NCBI GenBank assembly: GCA_024686215.1
Contig: JAIBDN010000004.1
Coordinates: forward strand, 1 to 64,000
Source of the DNA: Gammaproteobacteria bacterium
GTDB lineage: Bacteria; Pseudomonadota; Gammaproteobacteria; Pseudomonadales; Halieaceae
Length of the DNA: 64,000 nt
Direction of reading: 5' to 3'
The notes under the pieces are model-generated. The model made no database searches and was not told the DNA's origin. It worked only from the letters and a program-made list of their open reading frames with translations. The first letter of the stretch is position 1. Each line of letters opens with the position of its first letter. Below, one piece after another: positions 48,227 through 57,252 of this stretch. The position numbers were made by a program, and so were the translations under genes.

Positions 48227-49294
48227 TCAGTCAGCCGGTGATTCGCGCCTGAATTCAACCGGCGTGCGCCCCGACCAACGCTTGAACGCAGTGCGAAAAC
48301 TGCGCGCCTCGGCGTAACCCAGGTGCTGTGCAATCTGCTGCACCGGCAATTGTGTTGAAGACAGATAACGCCTGGCCTGGTCATAGCGTAATTCGTCCAG
48401 CAGCCCCTGGTAGCTGACCCCCTGCGCATGCAAGTGCCGCCGCAGGGTCCTGGCGCTTTGCTTGAAGTGACCGGCTATCTCATCCAGCGTCGGCACCGCC
48501 CCCTCACCCACCCGGAGCATGCTCTTGATACTGGCGATTAGCCCACGGTCCTCGGTCAGCGCCAACATACTCTGGCGACACATATCGCGAAACAGTTGCG
48601 AATATTCCGGCTGTGGGTGCGGCAAACGTCGCGCCAGCAGGGGCGCAGGAATTAGCAGCGCATTGCGCTTACAGGAAAAGCGTAGCGGACAGGAAAATAT
48701 TTCCCGATACGGTGCGAGATCACAATCAGGTGCGCTGTGTGCCATTTCCAGAGCAGCGAAGTGCACCGGCTCGCCCATGAGGTCATTGAACACCGTCTGC
48801 AGGGAGGCGAAAGTGCTTTCGACCTCCAATGCACCGGCACATGGATCTACCGCAGTTGGAAAAAAGCTGAGGGCCTTACAGGGCTGCCCCTGATGCGTCT
48901 CGCTGGCAAGCTGACTGTGCGACGCCCAACTCACCAGCGGCGCAAATTCAGTCAGCAGCTGCAGGGCCTCGAGCACGGTGACGGCACCCATCATCGCGTG
49001 TCCCAACATGCCATAGTTGGTCAGAGACAGGCGGGCGCCTATGCGAATACCCAGTAGCGGATCACTGTTGAGCCGCGCGACCCGGGTATACAGCATCAAC
49101 TCCTGCTCCAGGGTAAGACCATGCGCCGGATTCTCCAGCTGCCGCAGGGAAACCCCGGTATCGGCCAATACCTGTTCACTACTGCAAGCCTGACGCTGGC
49201 TCAGCTCGCGTACCATCAGGCGCAACTCGTAGCTGTTAAGCAGCCCAGGCCTGACACTGGCACGCGGGGACGGTACGATCTCGGATAGGGGCAT
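48227..49294 (-). CDS. AraC-family transcriptional regulator (Arabinose_bd N-terminal type)
   Basis: 355 aa. An N-terminal domain of about 200 residues (ELSQRQACSSEQVLADTGVSLRQLENP, LSLTNYGMLGHAMMGAVTVLEALQLLTEFAPLVS) of the PF12625 kind seen in OruR/ArgR-like and GbdR-neighbour regulators is joined to a C-terminal pair of helix-turn-helix motifs (about 265-350, LDEIAGHFKQSARTLRRHLHAQG and VQQIAQHLGYAEARSFRTAFKRWSGRTPVEFR). It is divergent from the FAD oxidoreductase operon, which it probably controls. Confidence 0.92.
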   Translation of the reverse strand: MPLSEIVPSPRASVRPGLLNSYELRLMVRELSQRQACSSEQVLADTGVSLRQLENPAHGLTLEQELMLYTRVARLNSDPLLGIRIGARLSLTNYGMLGHAMMGAVTVLEALQLLTEFAPLVSWASHSQLASETHQGQPCKALSFFPTAVDPCAGALEVESTFASLQTVFNDLMGEPVHFAALEMAHSAPDCDLAPYREIFSCPLRFSCKRNALLIPAPLLARRLPHPQPEYSQLFRDMCRQSMLALTEDRGLIASIKSMLRVGEGAVPTLDEIAGHFKQSARTLRRHLHAQGVSYQGLLDELRYDQARRYLSSTQLPVQQIAQHLGYAEARSFRTAFKRWSGRTPVEFRRESPAD

Positions 49295-49307
49295 ATAAGG
49301 TCGGATT

Positions 49308-49335
49308 TATGTCCTTTTCTATCCCCCTATTGTCC
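49308..49335 (+). promoter_or_regulatory. Candidate AraC-type operator (direct repeats)
   Basis: TGTCC at 49310-49314 and again at 49331-49335, each preceded by TAT or TA, are 21 bp apart, the two-turn spacing used by AraC proteins. They lie in the 108-bp gap between the regulator and the FAD oxidoreductase operon. Confidence 0.4.
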
Positions 49336-49402
49336 CCTATACCCTCTGCACAATCTACCCCGCAAACACTACTCTTAACCGCAAGTAATATAGCGGGGCT
49401 GG

Positions 49403-51028
49403 ATGCAGCAGATGAAAACCAAATACGATGCCATCGTAATCGGCGCAGGCCACAACGGCCTGACCAATGCGGCTTACCTGGCCAAGTCAGGCCTGGATGT
49501 GCTGGTAGTGGAAAAGAACGACTATATCGGCGGCGCCGCTGTGAGTCGGGAACTCCACGAGGGCTGGCTGTACTCCAATTGCTCCTACGTCTGCAGCCTG
49601 TTGCGTCAATCCATCCATCGCGACCTGGATCTCACGCGTCACGGGCTGATGATCGTACCCTACTCCGGCACCACCAATTTCACCCGCACCGGCGATTACA
49701 TTGCCGAGTACGGCGATCACGACATGCAGTACCGGGAGATCAAGCGCCACTCCCTGCGCGACGCCGATGCCATGCACAGGTATGAGTCAGACCTGATGCG
49801 CTACGCCAAGCTGATCCGCCACTTCCTGCTGCGCACTCCCGCGGACCCCACCTCGCTCAAACCCAGGGATCTGGGGGAAATGATTTTCATGGCGAAAAAG
49901 TTCGCGGGGATGGGCGAGGAGCAGGTCTACGAATTCATCCGCTTTATGACCATGAGCGCCGGAGACTTCCTCAACGAATACTTCGAGAACGACCTGGTTA
50001 AAACCCTTTACTCCACCAGCAGTATCATCGGCACTGCACTGGGCGTGTATTCTCCCGGCACGGCCTATGTGCTATTGCACCACGTGATGGGCGATGTGGA
50101 CGGCGCCGTAGGTGCCTGGGGCCTCGCCCGCGGTGGCATGGGCGCCATCTCCAATGCCATTGCCGGGGCCCTCAAGGAGCATGGTGGAGAAATCCTCACC
50201 AACGCCCCGGTGGCACAGATTATCGTCAAGAATAACTGTGCCACCGGAGTGGCGCTGGAAAATGGCGATGAGCTTTACGCCGATATTGTGGTGTCCAATC
50301 TGGACCCCAAGCGCACCTTCACCGGCATCATGGACAAAAACGATATCCCCGCGGACCTGCACAAGAAAGCCAGGAACTTCAAGATCCGCGGTTCTTCCGG
50401 CAAGGTTAATATCGCCCTCACGGGCATGCCGGACTTCCCGTCCCTGCCGCGGGGCCACAAGTTGCGCAACGGCTCCTTCCAGTTCCTGGATTCCATGGAG
50501 CGCATGGAGCGCGCCTACGACTGCTGGAAGCACGGGCGCTGGTCCGACGACCCGTTTATTGAGATGACCCAATCCTCGAACTGGGATCCGACCCTGGCCG
50601 CGCCGGGCAACTACTTTGTGTCGTGCTTTATCCAGTACTGCCCCGCAGAGGTGGAAGGGGGCTGGACCCCGGAAAAACGCGATGCCTTTGGCAAAACGGT
50701 GATCGATCAAATCTGTAATTACTCGCCTAATTTTCGCGACCTGATTGCCCACATGGAAGTGCGCACACCGTTTGAAATTGAAAACGAAATAGGACTCACC
50801 GAGGGCAATATCTTCCAGGGAGAACTGACTATAGACCAGCTGATGTTCAACCGCCCCTTCCCCGGCTACTCACAATACAGGGGACCGGTAAAAGGCATGT
50901 ATATGTGCGGTTCGGGCACCCATCCCGGTGGCGGCGTTTCCTCCGCTTGCGGCGCCAACTCTGCGCGGGAGATTCTGCTCGACTTAAAGCGGCCCAATAT
51001 CGTGCCGGAGGACGATGTCGATGAATAA
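49403..51028 (+). CDS. CrtI/PYROXD2-type FAD-dependent oxidoreductase 1
   Basis: 541 aa. An N-terminal dinucleotide fold AIVIGAGHNGLTNAAYLAKSGLDVLVVEKNDYIGGAAVSREL binds FAD, and GMYMCGSGTHPGGGVSSACGANSARE at the end is the matching FAD-binding C-terminus of COG1233 proteins (phytoene desaturase, retinol saturase, PYROXD2). It is a desaturase/saturase or amine-oxidase-like enzyme of unknown substrate. It starts the three-gene plus-strand operon and overlaps the next, paralogous gene by 14 bp. The ATG is at 49403 or 49412. Confidence 0.88.
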   Translation: MQQMKTKYDAIVIGAGHNGLTNAAYLAKSGLDVLVVEKNDYIGGAAVSRELHEGWLYSNCSYVCSLLRQSIHRDLDLTRHGLMIVPYSGTTNFTRTGDYIAEYGDHDMQYREIKRHSLRDADAMHRYESDLMRYAKLIRHFLLRTPADPTSLKPRDLGEMIFMAKKFAGMGEEQVYEFIRFMTMSAGDFLNEYFENDLVKTLYSTSSIIGTALGVYSPGTAYVLLHHVMGDVDGAVGAWGLARGGMGAISNAIAGALKEHGGEILTNAPVAQIIVKNNCATGVALENGDELYADIVVSNLDPKRTFTGIMDKNDIPADLHKKARNFKIRGSSGKVNIALTGMPDFPSLPRGHKLRNGSFQFLDSMERMERAYDCWKHGRWSDDPFIEMTQSSNWDPTLAAPGNYFVSCFIQYCPAEVEGGWTPEKRDAFGKTVIDQICNYSPNFRDLIAHMEVRTPFEIENEIGLTEGNIFQGELTIDQLMFNRPFPGYSQYRGPVKGMYMCGSGTHPGGGVSSACGANSAREILLDLKRPNIVPEDDVDE

Positions 51029-52559
51029 GCAATACGATGTCATTATTATCGGCGGCGGCCACAATGGCCTTGCCTGCGCGGGCTATCTGGCCAAGGCCGG
51101 CCGCAAGGTACTGGTACTGGAAGCCGCAGGCCAACTGGGCGGTCTGGGCGCCACTCGCGAATTCGCCCCGGGCTTTAACGCCTCTGTGGCGCATACCCTG
51201 CCGCAACTGACCAACAGCCTGGTCAAGGACCTGGAGCTGTCCCAGCACGGTTTCAGGCTGGCGCAGGAGTCACTCGCCACCATCGCCCTCTCGCCCGATG
51301 GCAATCACATCACCGTGCATCGCGGAAAATTGCAGGGGGCCTCGGACGCAGATACCGCCGCCTACGCCGACTACCTGCAGCTTATGCAAAAATTTGCAAA
51401 GGCGATTAACCCCTTCTGGCACAAGCGTCCGCCCATGGTCGGCAGCGGTGGCCTGCAGGATATCACCACCCTGGGACAGTTCGGCTGGAAGCTGCGCAGC
51501 CTGGGCAAAGACGATATGCGCGAAATGATGCGCATGATCACCCTGCCCGCCCGCGACCTGATGGACGAATACTTCGACAGTCCGCTGCTCAAGGCCGCTC
51601 TCAGTTGGGATGCCAACGTGGGCAGTAAACTGGCCCCGCGCTCCCCCAATAACGCGGTGCTCGCCTTGCTGTACCGGATGAGCGGAGACTTCGGTGGCGA
51701 CTTGCCACTGCCTGCCGGCGGTGTGGGTGGCCTGGTAGACGCTCTAGCCGCAGCCGCACGCAGTAAGGGGGCTGAGATACGTACCGACAGTCCCGTGGCA
51801 CATGTCGTCATGGATGGGCAAAGGCCCACAGGTGTAGAACTGGAAAGTGGCGAGATCGTTAACGCCAACACTATCGTGTCCAATGCCGACCCCAAAACCA
51901 GCTTCTTCAAACTGCTGGGAGCGCAACATCTGGACGTGCAGTTCACCCACCGCATAAACCGGCTGCGCTGCGACGGCTATGTAGCCAAACTACACCTTGC
52001 ACTGGATACCCTTCCTGCCTTCGCCGGGCTGGATAGCCCCGGTGGCAGAATGCTACTGACGCCTTCGATGCAGGCGATAGAGAACGCCTACGACTTTGCC
52101 AAGTACGGTGAGTTCGCACAGGAACTACCCATGGAAGTGATTATTCCCAGCGTGCACGACGCCAGCCTCGCACCCGCGGGCAAGCATGTACTGTCCGCCC
52201 TGGTGCAGTACGCGCCTTACCAACTGAAGGGCGGTTGGGATAGCCAGCGGGAACAGTTCCTGAGCAATGCTCTGGATACCCTGGAACGCTATGCACCGGG
52301 CATTCGCACACAGATAGCTGCCAGTGAACTGCTGACCCCGGTCGATCTGGAGCAGCAGTACCGCGTGCGCGGCGGCCACTGGCATCACGCCGAGTTCGCC
52401 ATTGATAACTGGTGGATGAACCGTCCCACTTATGGCGCATCCCAATACAAAACCCCGATCGCCGGTTTCTACCTGTGCGGCGCTGGCGCGCATCCTGGAG
52501 GCGGCATAATGGGCGCCGCTGGAGCCAACGCTGCGCTAGCCATTCTGGAGGAGAAATAG
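51015..52559 (+). CDS. CrtI/PYROXD2-type FAD-dependent oxidoreductase 2
   Basis: 514 aa, a paralogue of the preceding gene: DVIIIGGGHNGLACAGYLAKAGRKVLVLEAAGQLGGLGATREF at the N-terminus and GFYLCGAGAHPGGGIMGAAGANAALAIL at the C-terminus. The two proteins are the same length class but diverged, so a heterodimer or two successive steps are both possible. It overlaps its upstream neighbour by 14 bp, and the GcvT-like gene starts 2 bp after its stop, so the three are probably translated together. Confidence 0.88.
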   Translation: MSMNKQYDVIIIGGGHNGLACAGYLAKAGRKVLVLEAAGQLGGLGATREFAPGFNASVAHTLPQLTNSLVKDLELSQHGFRLAQESLATIALSPDGNHITVHRGKLQGASDADTAAYADYLQLMQKFAKAINPFWHKRPPMVGSGGLQDITTLGQFGWKLRSLGKDDMREMMRMITLPARDLMDEYFDSPLLKAALSWDANVGSKLAPRSPNNAVLALLYRMSGDFGGDLPLPAGGVGGLVDALAAAARSKGAEIRTDSPVAHVVMDGQRPTGVELESGEIVNANTIVSNADPKTSFFKLLGAQHLDVQFTHRINRLRCDGYVAKLHLALDTLPAFAGLDSPGGRMLLTPSMQAIENAYDFAKYGEFAQELPMEVIIPSVHDASLAPAGKHVLSALVQYAPYQLKGGWDSQREQFLSNALDTLERYAPGIRTQIAASELLTPVDLEQQYRVRGGHWHHAEFAIDNWWMNRPTYGASQYKTPIAGFYLCGAGAHPGGGIMGAAGANAALAILEEK

Positions 52560-52561
52560 CC

Positions 52562-53782
52562 ATGCCGCTTACCGCGCAACTGCAAAACGCAGAGGATATT
52601 GCACACGTTCACGAGGGCATACTTCACTCGCCCTTTCACCGTCGAACATCGGCACTTAATATTAATGAGCAGTGGGTTCCCTGGAACGGTTATGCCGCGG
52701 CAGCTTACTACGCTGACGCCCACCTGGAGTACTTTGCCACACGCAATACCTGCGCTGTTTTTGACGTATCACCTATGCGTAAATACCGCTTCCAAGGGGC
52801 GGATGCGCAAGCCATGCTGGATCGCATGGTGACACGTGACGTAAGCGCGCAAGCTGTGGATACTGTAGCCTATAACGTGTGGTGCACAGACGCCGGGCGC
52901 GTGGTGGATGACGGCACCCTGTTTCGCCTGGCACATGACGAATTCATGGTGTGCTGCGCCGACCCCTGCTTCGATTGGTTCCAACTGGCCGCGATCGGTT
53001 TTGAACGCTTGGAGATCAGCGATATAAGCGATGATGTGGCGGCTCTCGCCCTGCAAGGGCCCACCTCCTGCGCACTGCTGAAAGCCATGGGCTTTACCGG
53101 TATCGAAAACTGCAAACCGTTCCAGATAGTACGCTTTCCCTACGCAGACGGTGAGATCACTATTTCACGCACCGGCTATACCGGTGACCTGGGCTATGAA
53201 CTTTGGCTGGAGCCGCGCCACGCAGAACAGCTGTGGGATGATCTGTTCAGCACAGGCAAACTTTACGGCATACAGCCGCTGGGCGACGAGTCCCTGGATA
53301 TGGCACGACTGGAAGCGGGCTTTATCGCGCCTGACGTGGATTTTCACGGCTCCCTACACACTGTCGACCTGCATCACGACCACTCCCCTTTTGAACTGGG
53401 CCTGGGGTGGATTGTGAATTTCAAAAAGCCACACTTTACCGGGCGCGCAGCACTGCAAAAAGAAAAAGAGTCGGGGAATTACCGGCGCCTGTTCAAGCTG
53501 GATATCGAGGGTAACAAACCCGCCGAGCACAGCATTCTTTACAGCAGCAAAAAGTGCAGCCAGGAAATTGGTTATGTGACCTCAGCCATGTGGTCACCGG
53601 TAGTCAAAGCCAATATCGCCTACGGCCTGATCGATCCAAAATACATAAACGGCGAGATCTGGGCTGAGGTCTATCACCAGAAAGAATTGCGCTGGTACCG
53701 CAAGGTCGCGCGCTGCACACGCGTCACCAAGCCCTTCTGGTCACCGCAACGAGCCAGGCAGACACCACCACCGGATTGCTGA
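52562..53782 (+). CDS. GcvT-like tetrahydrofolate-dependent aminomethyltransferase
   Basis: 406 aa from ATG 52562, 2 bp after the previous stop; an earlier in-frame start lies inside that gene. The GcvT-type core is visible: FDVSPMRKYRFQGADAQAMLDRMVTRDV, TISRTGYTGDLGYELWLEP, LGDESLDMARLEAGF and a C-terminal barrel domain. The family includes GcvT, DmdA, and the folate-dependent demethylases LigM/DesA, which move a methyl or methylene group from a substrate to THF. The substrate here is unknown. A paralogue lies at 63582-64000. Confidence 0.88.
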   Translation: MPLTAQLQNAEDIAHVHEGILHSPFHRRTSALNINEQWVPWNGYAAAAYYADAHLEYFATRNTCAVFDVSPMRKYRFQGADAQAMLDRMVTRDVSAQAVDTVAYNVWCTDAGRVVDDGTLFRLAHDEFMVCCADPCFDWFQLAAIGFERLEISDISDDVAALALQGPTSCALLKAMGFTGIENCKPFQIVRFPYADGEITISRTGYTGDLGYELWLEPRHAEQLWDDLFSTGKLYGIQPLGDESLDMARLEAGFIAPDVDFHGSLHTVDLHHDHSPFELGLGWIVNFKKPHFTGRAALQKEKESGNYRRLFKLDIEGNKPAEHSILYSSKKCSQEIGYVTSAMWSPVVKANIAYGLIDPKYINGEIWAEVYHQKELRWYRKVARCTRVTKPFWSPQRARQTPPPDC

Positions 53783-53859
53783 TACATCATGGCCAATTAA
53801 TTTTTCTGTAACTGGGATACAATGCGTGCCACTTTTTTGCAGGAAAATTATAGCCGCAT

Positions 53860-54534
53860 ATGATTACCAACAACCCGTTTTCCTCTGAAGAAATAACACC
53901 TCCATTCAACGATGAATGGGTGGCCAAACGCCGGGTTGCTGAAGCCATCAGAAAGCTTAGCGAAGCGCTGGTCACCAGTTCTCCCAGCATCGAAGAAATG
54001 CACGCCATTGCTGATAAGCTTGAGGCAACCGGCGCCGACTTTCGTGAGGCGCCGCGTATTTTCGGGCGCAAGTCCTGGGCTGAAGCCGGCGAGCACGGCA
54101 ACTACGGCCAGATCAGCCATGAACTGAACCCACTGGCGGGCTGGAGTAATCCCATCGCCCCGCCGGTGAACAGCTGGCTTGACGGAGAGCGCGCCCACGC
54201 CACCTGTGAATGTGGCTGGGCCTACGAGGGCCCACCGGGCAGCGTTCACGGCGGTATGGTCGCCGCGATTTTCGATCAGTTTCTGGGGGTAGCGCAAATC
54301 ATCGGCGGACAGCCCGGCATGACCGGATATCTGCATGTGAATTACCACAACAGAACACCGGTCAATACACAATTGAAGCTGGAGGCATCCCTGGTCAAAG
54401 TGGAAGGCCGCAAAACCATCATACGCGGTGAAATGTTTGCTGACGGCATTATGACTGCCAGTTGTGAGGGCCTTTTCGTGCAGCCCCGCGGCGGCATGAT
54501 GTCAATTAAGACGCTGGATGTACCCAAGAGGTAA
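53860..54534 (+). CDS. PaaI-like hotdog thioesterase
   Basis: 224 aa. The hotdog motif PPGSVHGGMVAAIFDQFLG (about 125-145) carries the His/Gly-Gly-Asp pattern of PaaI thioesterases; HVNYHNRTPVNTQLKLEASL follows. The N-terminal 75 residues (EEMHAIADKLEATGADF) are an extra helical part. It should cleave an acyl-CoA, identity unknown. It stands between the GcvT-like gene and the serine hydrolase on the same strand, 9 bp before the latter. Confidence 0.85.
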   Translation: MITNNPFSSEEITPPFNDEWVAKRRVAEAIRKLSEALVTSSPSIEEMHAIADKLEATGADFREAPRIFGRKSWAEAGEHGNYGQISHELNPLAGWSNPIAPPVNSWLDGERAHATCECGWAYEGPPGSVHGGMVAAIFDQFLGVAQIIGGQPGMTGYLHVNYHNRTPVNTQLKLEASLVKVEGRKTIIRGEMFADGIMTASCEGLFVQPRGGMMSIKTLDVPKR

Positions 54535-54543
54535 GCGCTTTAG

Positions 54544-55773
54544 ATGGTACGAATCCTCAGCGACACAGTAACCGGAAGTATTGATCCCGCCCTGGATATC
54601 GGACACGCCAACTGGGACCAGCCCGAGCATCTCGCTATGGCACAATTGCACATGCACCGTCTGTTTCCTACCGTGGCACTGGAAACGGCGCCACCTGTCA
54701 GCGAATTAGCCGCAAGCCAACACCGTCTGGACATCGAGGCCCTATCCTTCCCCGACCCGCTGCATGCCGATCGCCGCATGAGTGGCGAGCAGTTTCTCAA
54801 TCGGCGCCTGTACAACGACGCCCTGCTAGTCCTGCATGACGGGGCGATTGTTCACGAATCCTACCGCAACGGTATGCGCGCGAGCGACCGCCATGTATTG
54901 CACTCCTGCACTAAATCGCTGCTCTCCATGTTGGTGGCAATTGCTGCAGAAGAAGGCCGCTTGCAGCCAGAACAGGCCATCAGCCAATACGTGCAGGAAC
55001 TAAAAGCGATTCCCGCCTGGCAAGACGTAAGCGTGCAGCAGTTGCTGGACATGCAGGCGGGCATTGAATACAGCGAAGATTACAGCGATCCACAGGCCCA
55101 CTATTGGCAATATGCGCGCGCTGCCGGATATTACCCGCCACTGACGGGTGAGCAGGCAATAGGCATCAAGGCATGGATATTACAGAACCTCACGGTACGC
55201 TGCGCTACGCCGGGCACGGTGTTTGCCTACAATTCCTGCCTTAGCAACATACTGGGTATTGCCCTGGAAAAAATTTACGGCTGTGGCCTTGCCGAATTAT
55301 TCGAGAGCAAACTCTATCAGCGCATTGGTGCAGAGGCCGACGGCTACTTCAACACAGACCGCTTCGGTTTTCCTATCACCGAAGGGCAACTCAGCCTGAG
55401 ATTACGTGACTTCGCGCGCCTGGCAATGCTGGTCAGCAACAAGGGTAAAAACGCCACAGGGGAACAGGTATTACCCGAGAACTTTGCCCAAAAATTCGCA
55501 CGCCCCGACAGCAGGGCACAAAACGCATACCAGGCGCAAGAACGCGACAGGGTTTTTCCCCACGGTCAGTACCAAGACCAGTTCTGGGTGCTCGACCCGG
55601 CGCAAGGCCAATTCGCCATGCTGGGCATTCACGGCCAGTTTGCCTGGTACGACCTGCATCGACAGCTGATGATTTGTGGCTTCGGGTCCTATCCACAACA
55701 GGACGGGGAATTAATGATGCGGGTACTCAGGGACCTGTGGCATAGCATTGCGGATAAGGTGTCATCCGTATAG
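54544..55773 (+). CDS. Serine hydrolase, class C beta-lactamase-like family
   Basis: 409 aa, no signal peptide. The SxxK catalytic pair is in HSCTKSLLSML (Ser121, Lys124) and a YxN-type motif in FAYNSCLSN; FWVLDPAQGQFAMLGIHGQF gives the C-terminal strand. The family (PF00144, S12-like) includes esterases, amidases and 6-aminohexanoate-dimer hydrolases. The absence of a leader suggests a cytoplasmic esterase or amidase. The ATG is 9 bp after the thioesterase stop. Confidence 0.87.
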   Translation: MVRILSDTVTGSIDPALDIGHANWDQPEHLAMAQLHMHRLFPTVALETAPPVSELAASQHRLDIEALSFPDPLHADRRMSGEQFLNRRLYNDALLVLHDGAIVHESYRNGMRASDRHVLHSCTKSLLSMLVAIAAEEGRLQPEQAISQYVQELKAIPAWQDVSVQQLLDMQAGIEYSEDYSDPQAHYWQYARAAGYYPPLTGEQAIGIKAWILQNLTVRCATPGTVFAYNSCLSNILGIALEKIYGCGLAELFESKLYQRIGAEADGYFNTDRFGFPITEGQLSLRLRDFARLAMLVSNKGKNATGEQVLPENFAQKFARPDSRAQNAYQAQERDRVFPHGQYQDQFWVLDPAQGQFAMLGIHGQFAWYDLHRQLMICGFGSYPQQDGELMMRVLRDLWHSIADKVSSV

Positions 55774-55783
55774 CGCCCAGACG

Positions 55784-55815
55784 ATGCAGCCGGGAACAGT
55801 TCCCGGCGAATGCAT
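55784..55815. terminator. Hairpin between convergent serine hydrolase and aminotransferase genes
   Basis: GCCGGGAA-CAG-TTCCCGGC (55789-55807) is a perfect stem flanked by ATGCA (55784-55788) and TGCAT (55811-55815). There is no long U-tract; it may serve both strands. Confidence 0.5.
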
Positions 55816-55851
55816 GGACACCTGAGAGCAACCCAGCTTATTAATTTTGTA

Positions 55852-57252
55852 TCAGAACCCCACGTTTCCACTGGGCATGGGAGGATAGTCGCCGACAGTG
55901 ATGCCTTTGCGCTGCACTTCGTCGATGGACTCTTCCATCAGGTCCAGCGCCTCCAGCAGGACCGCCTTATCCATATTCAGGGCCGGATACATACGCACCT
56001 GCGCCTCGTTATCGCAGATCGCCCAGACACCCCGTCGCAGCATGGCATCGCGCACGGATCTGGCCACGTGGAAATCTTCCGCTACACTCTCTGGCGCACG
56101 AAAAGAGACACCCATCAACAGTCCCAGGGTGCGCACTTCGCCCACTATTGCGTAGCGTGCAGGCCAGCCTGCCATGCGCTCTACCGCCAATTCGCCCAGC
56201 TTTGCCGCCTGCTGCAGAATGTTATCGCGTTGATAGATCTCCAGGGTTTTCAGCGCGGCGGCGCAACCGCCGGGAGTGCCGGCAAAGGTACTGCCTGCAG
56301 TCGCGCGGGGGTTATCACCGAGAATTTCATCCCGCGCGGCAACGCCGGCGCAGGCCTCTATTCCGCCGGAAAGATTCTTTCCGGCCACCAGGATATCGGG
56401 CACCACGTCATAGTGTTCCACCGCCCACATCTTGCCTGTCCGACCCAGCCCGGTAAGCACTTCGTCGGCAATCATTAACCAATCGTATTTATCACAGATG
56501 CGGCGTATGCCTTGCAGGAAGGCAGGGCTGGGGATCCAGTTACCCCCCTCCGCCAGGCCTGGCTCGACAATTATGGCAGCGACATTTTCCGGCGGCACCA
56601 CGAAATCGGGAATATGCGTTTCCAGGTACCACAAGCAATACTCGACGTACTGCTCCTGATTCATCCCCGCTGGAATATTCTCGGAGTACGGATAAGGCGC
56701 CTTGAGCACGCCACCCGCCCAGGCCTCCATGTACAGGTTGTTATCGCTGTTGTAGGCGCTGACCATCTTGGTACCCAGCCCCTCGCCATGAAAACTGGAA
56801 CTGAAACTGATGATATAGCGTCGCTGGGTATAACACAGGGCAAGGTGAATAGCCGACTCCGCTGCCTCGGTACCGGATACTTCAAAACTGAAGCGCGGCA
56901 GTGCCTGCCCTGGCATCACTGCAGCCAGTTGCTCTACCAGCGGAATACGCAGCGGATGCTCCCACTGAAAACCGTATTGTTTATGCGCCTGGTGCACCGC
57001 CTCAATAATCTCCGGGTGACAGTTACCCAGCGGGTTGGTAGCCCAGCCATTTTGTAGATCGATAAAGCGGTTGCCATCCAGGTCCCAGACATAATCACCT
57101 GCTGCCCGCCCCACAATCATTTGCGCCGGCGCCTGGAAACCCTTGCCCGCACTTTTTTCGCTCGCCCCGCGATACCACAGGCCGTTGCGTAAATGTGGCA
57201 GGCCCCTGGCCAGCAGGGCACGCGACTTGTCCCCGGGAAGCGGGTAACTCAT
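55852..57252 (-). CDS. Class III aminotransferase (omega-amino/GABA type) A
   Basis: 466 aa. PLP-fold type I, class III: VWDLDGNRFIDLQNGWATNPLG, EVSGTEAAESAIHLAL, IADEVLTGLGRTG and VAGKNLSGG, where the Lys binds PLP. It transfers an amino group from an omega-amino acid or polyamine-type donor to pyruvate or 2-oxoglutarate. It overlaps purU by 4 bp, so it is co-translated with a one-carbon gene, an unusual pairing. Confidence 0.92.
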   Translation of the reverse strand: MSYPLPGDKSRALLARGLPHLRNGLWYRGASEKSAGKGFQAPAQMIVGRAAGDYVWDLDGNRFIDLQNGWATNPLGNCHPEIIEAVHQAHKQYGFQWEHPLRIPLVEQLAAVMPGQALPRFSFEVSGTEAAESAIHLALCYTQRRYIISFSSSFHGEGLGTKMVSAYNSDNNLYMEAWAGGVLKAPYPYSENIPAGMNQEQYVEYCLWYLETHIPDFVVPPENVAAIIVEPGLAEGGNWIPSPAFLQGIRRICDKYDWLMIADEVLTGLGRTGKMWAVEHYDVVPDILVAGKNLSGGIEACAGVAARDEILGDNPRATAGSTFAGTPGGCAAALKTLEIYQRDNILQQAAKLGELAVERMAGWPARYAIVGEVRTLGLLMGVSFRAPESVAEDFHVARSVRDAMLRRGVWAICDNEAQVRMYPALNMDKAVLLEALDLMEESIDEVQRKGITVGDYPPMPSGNVGF

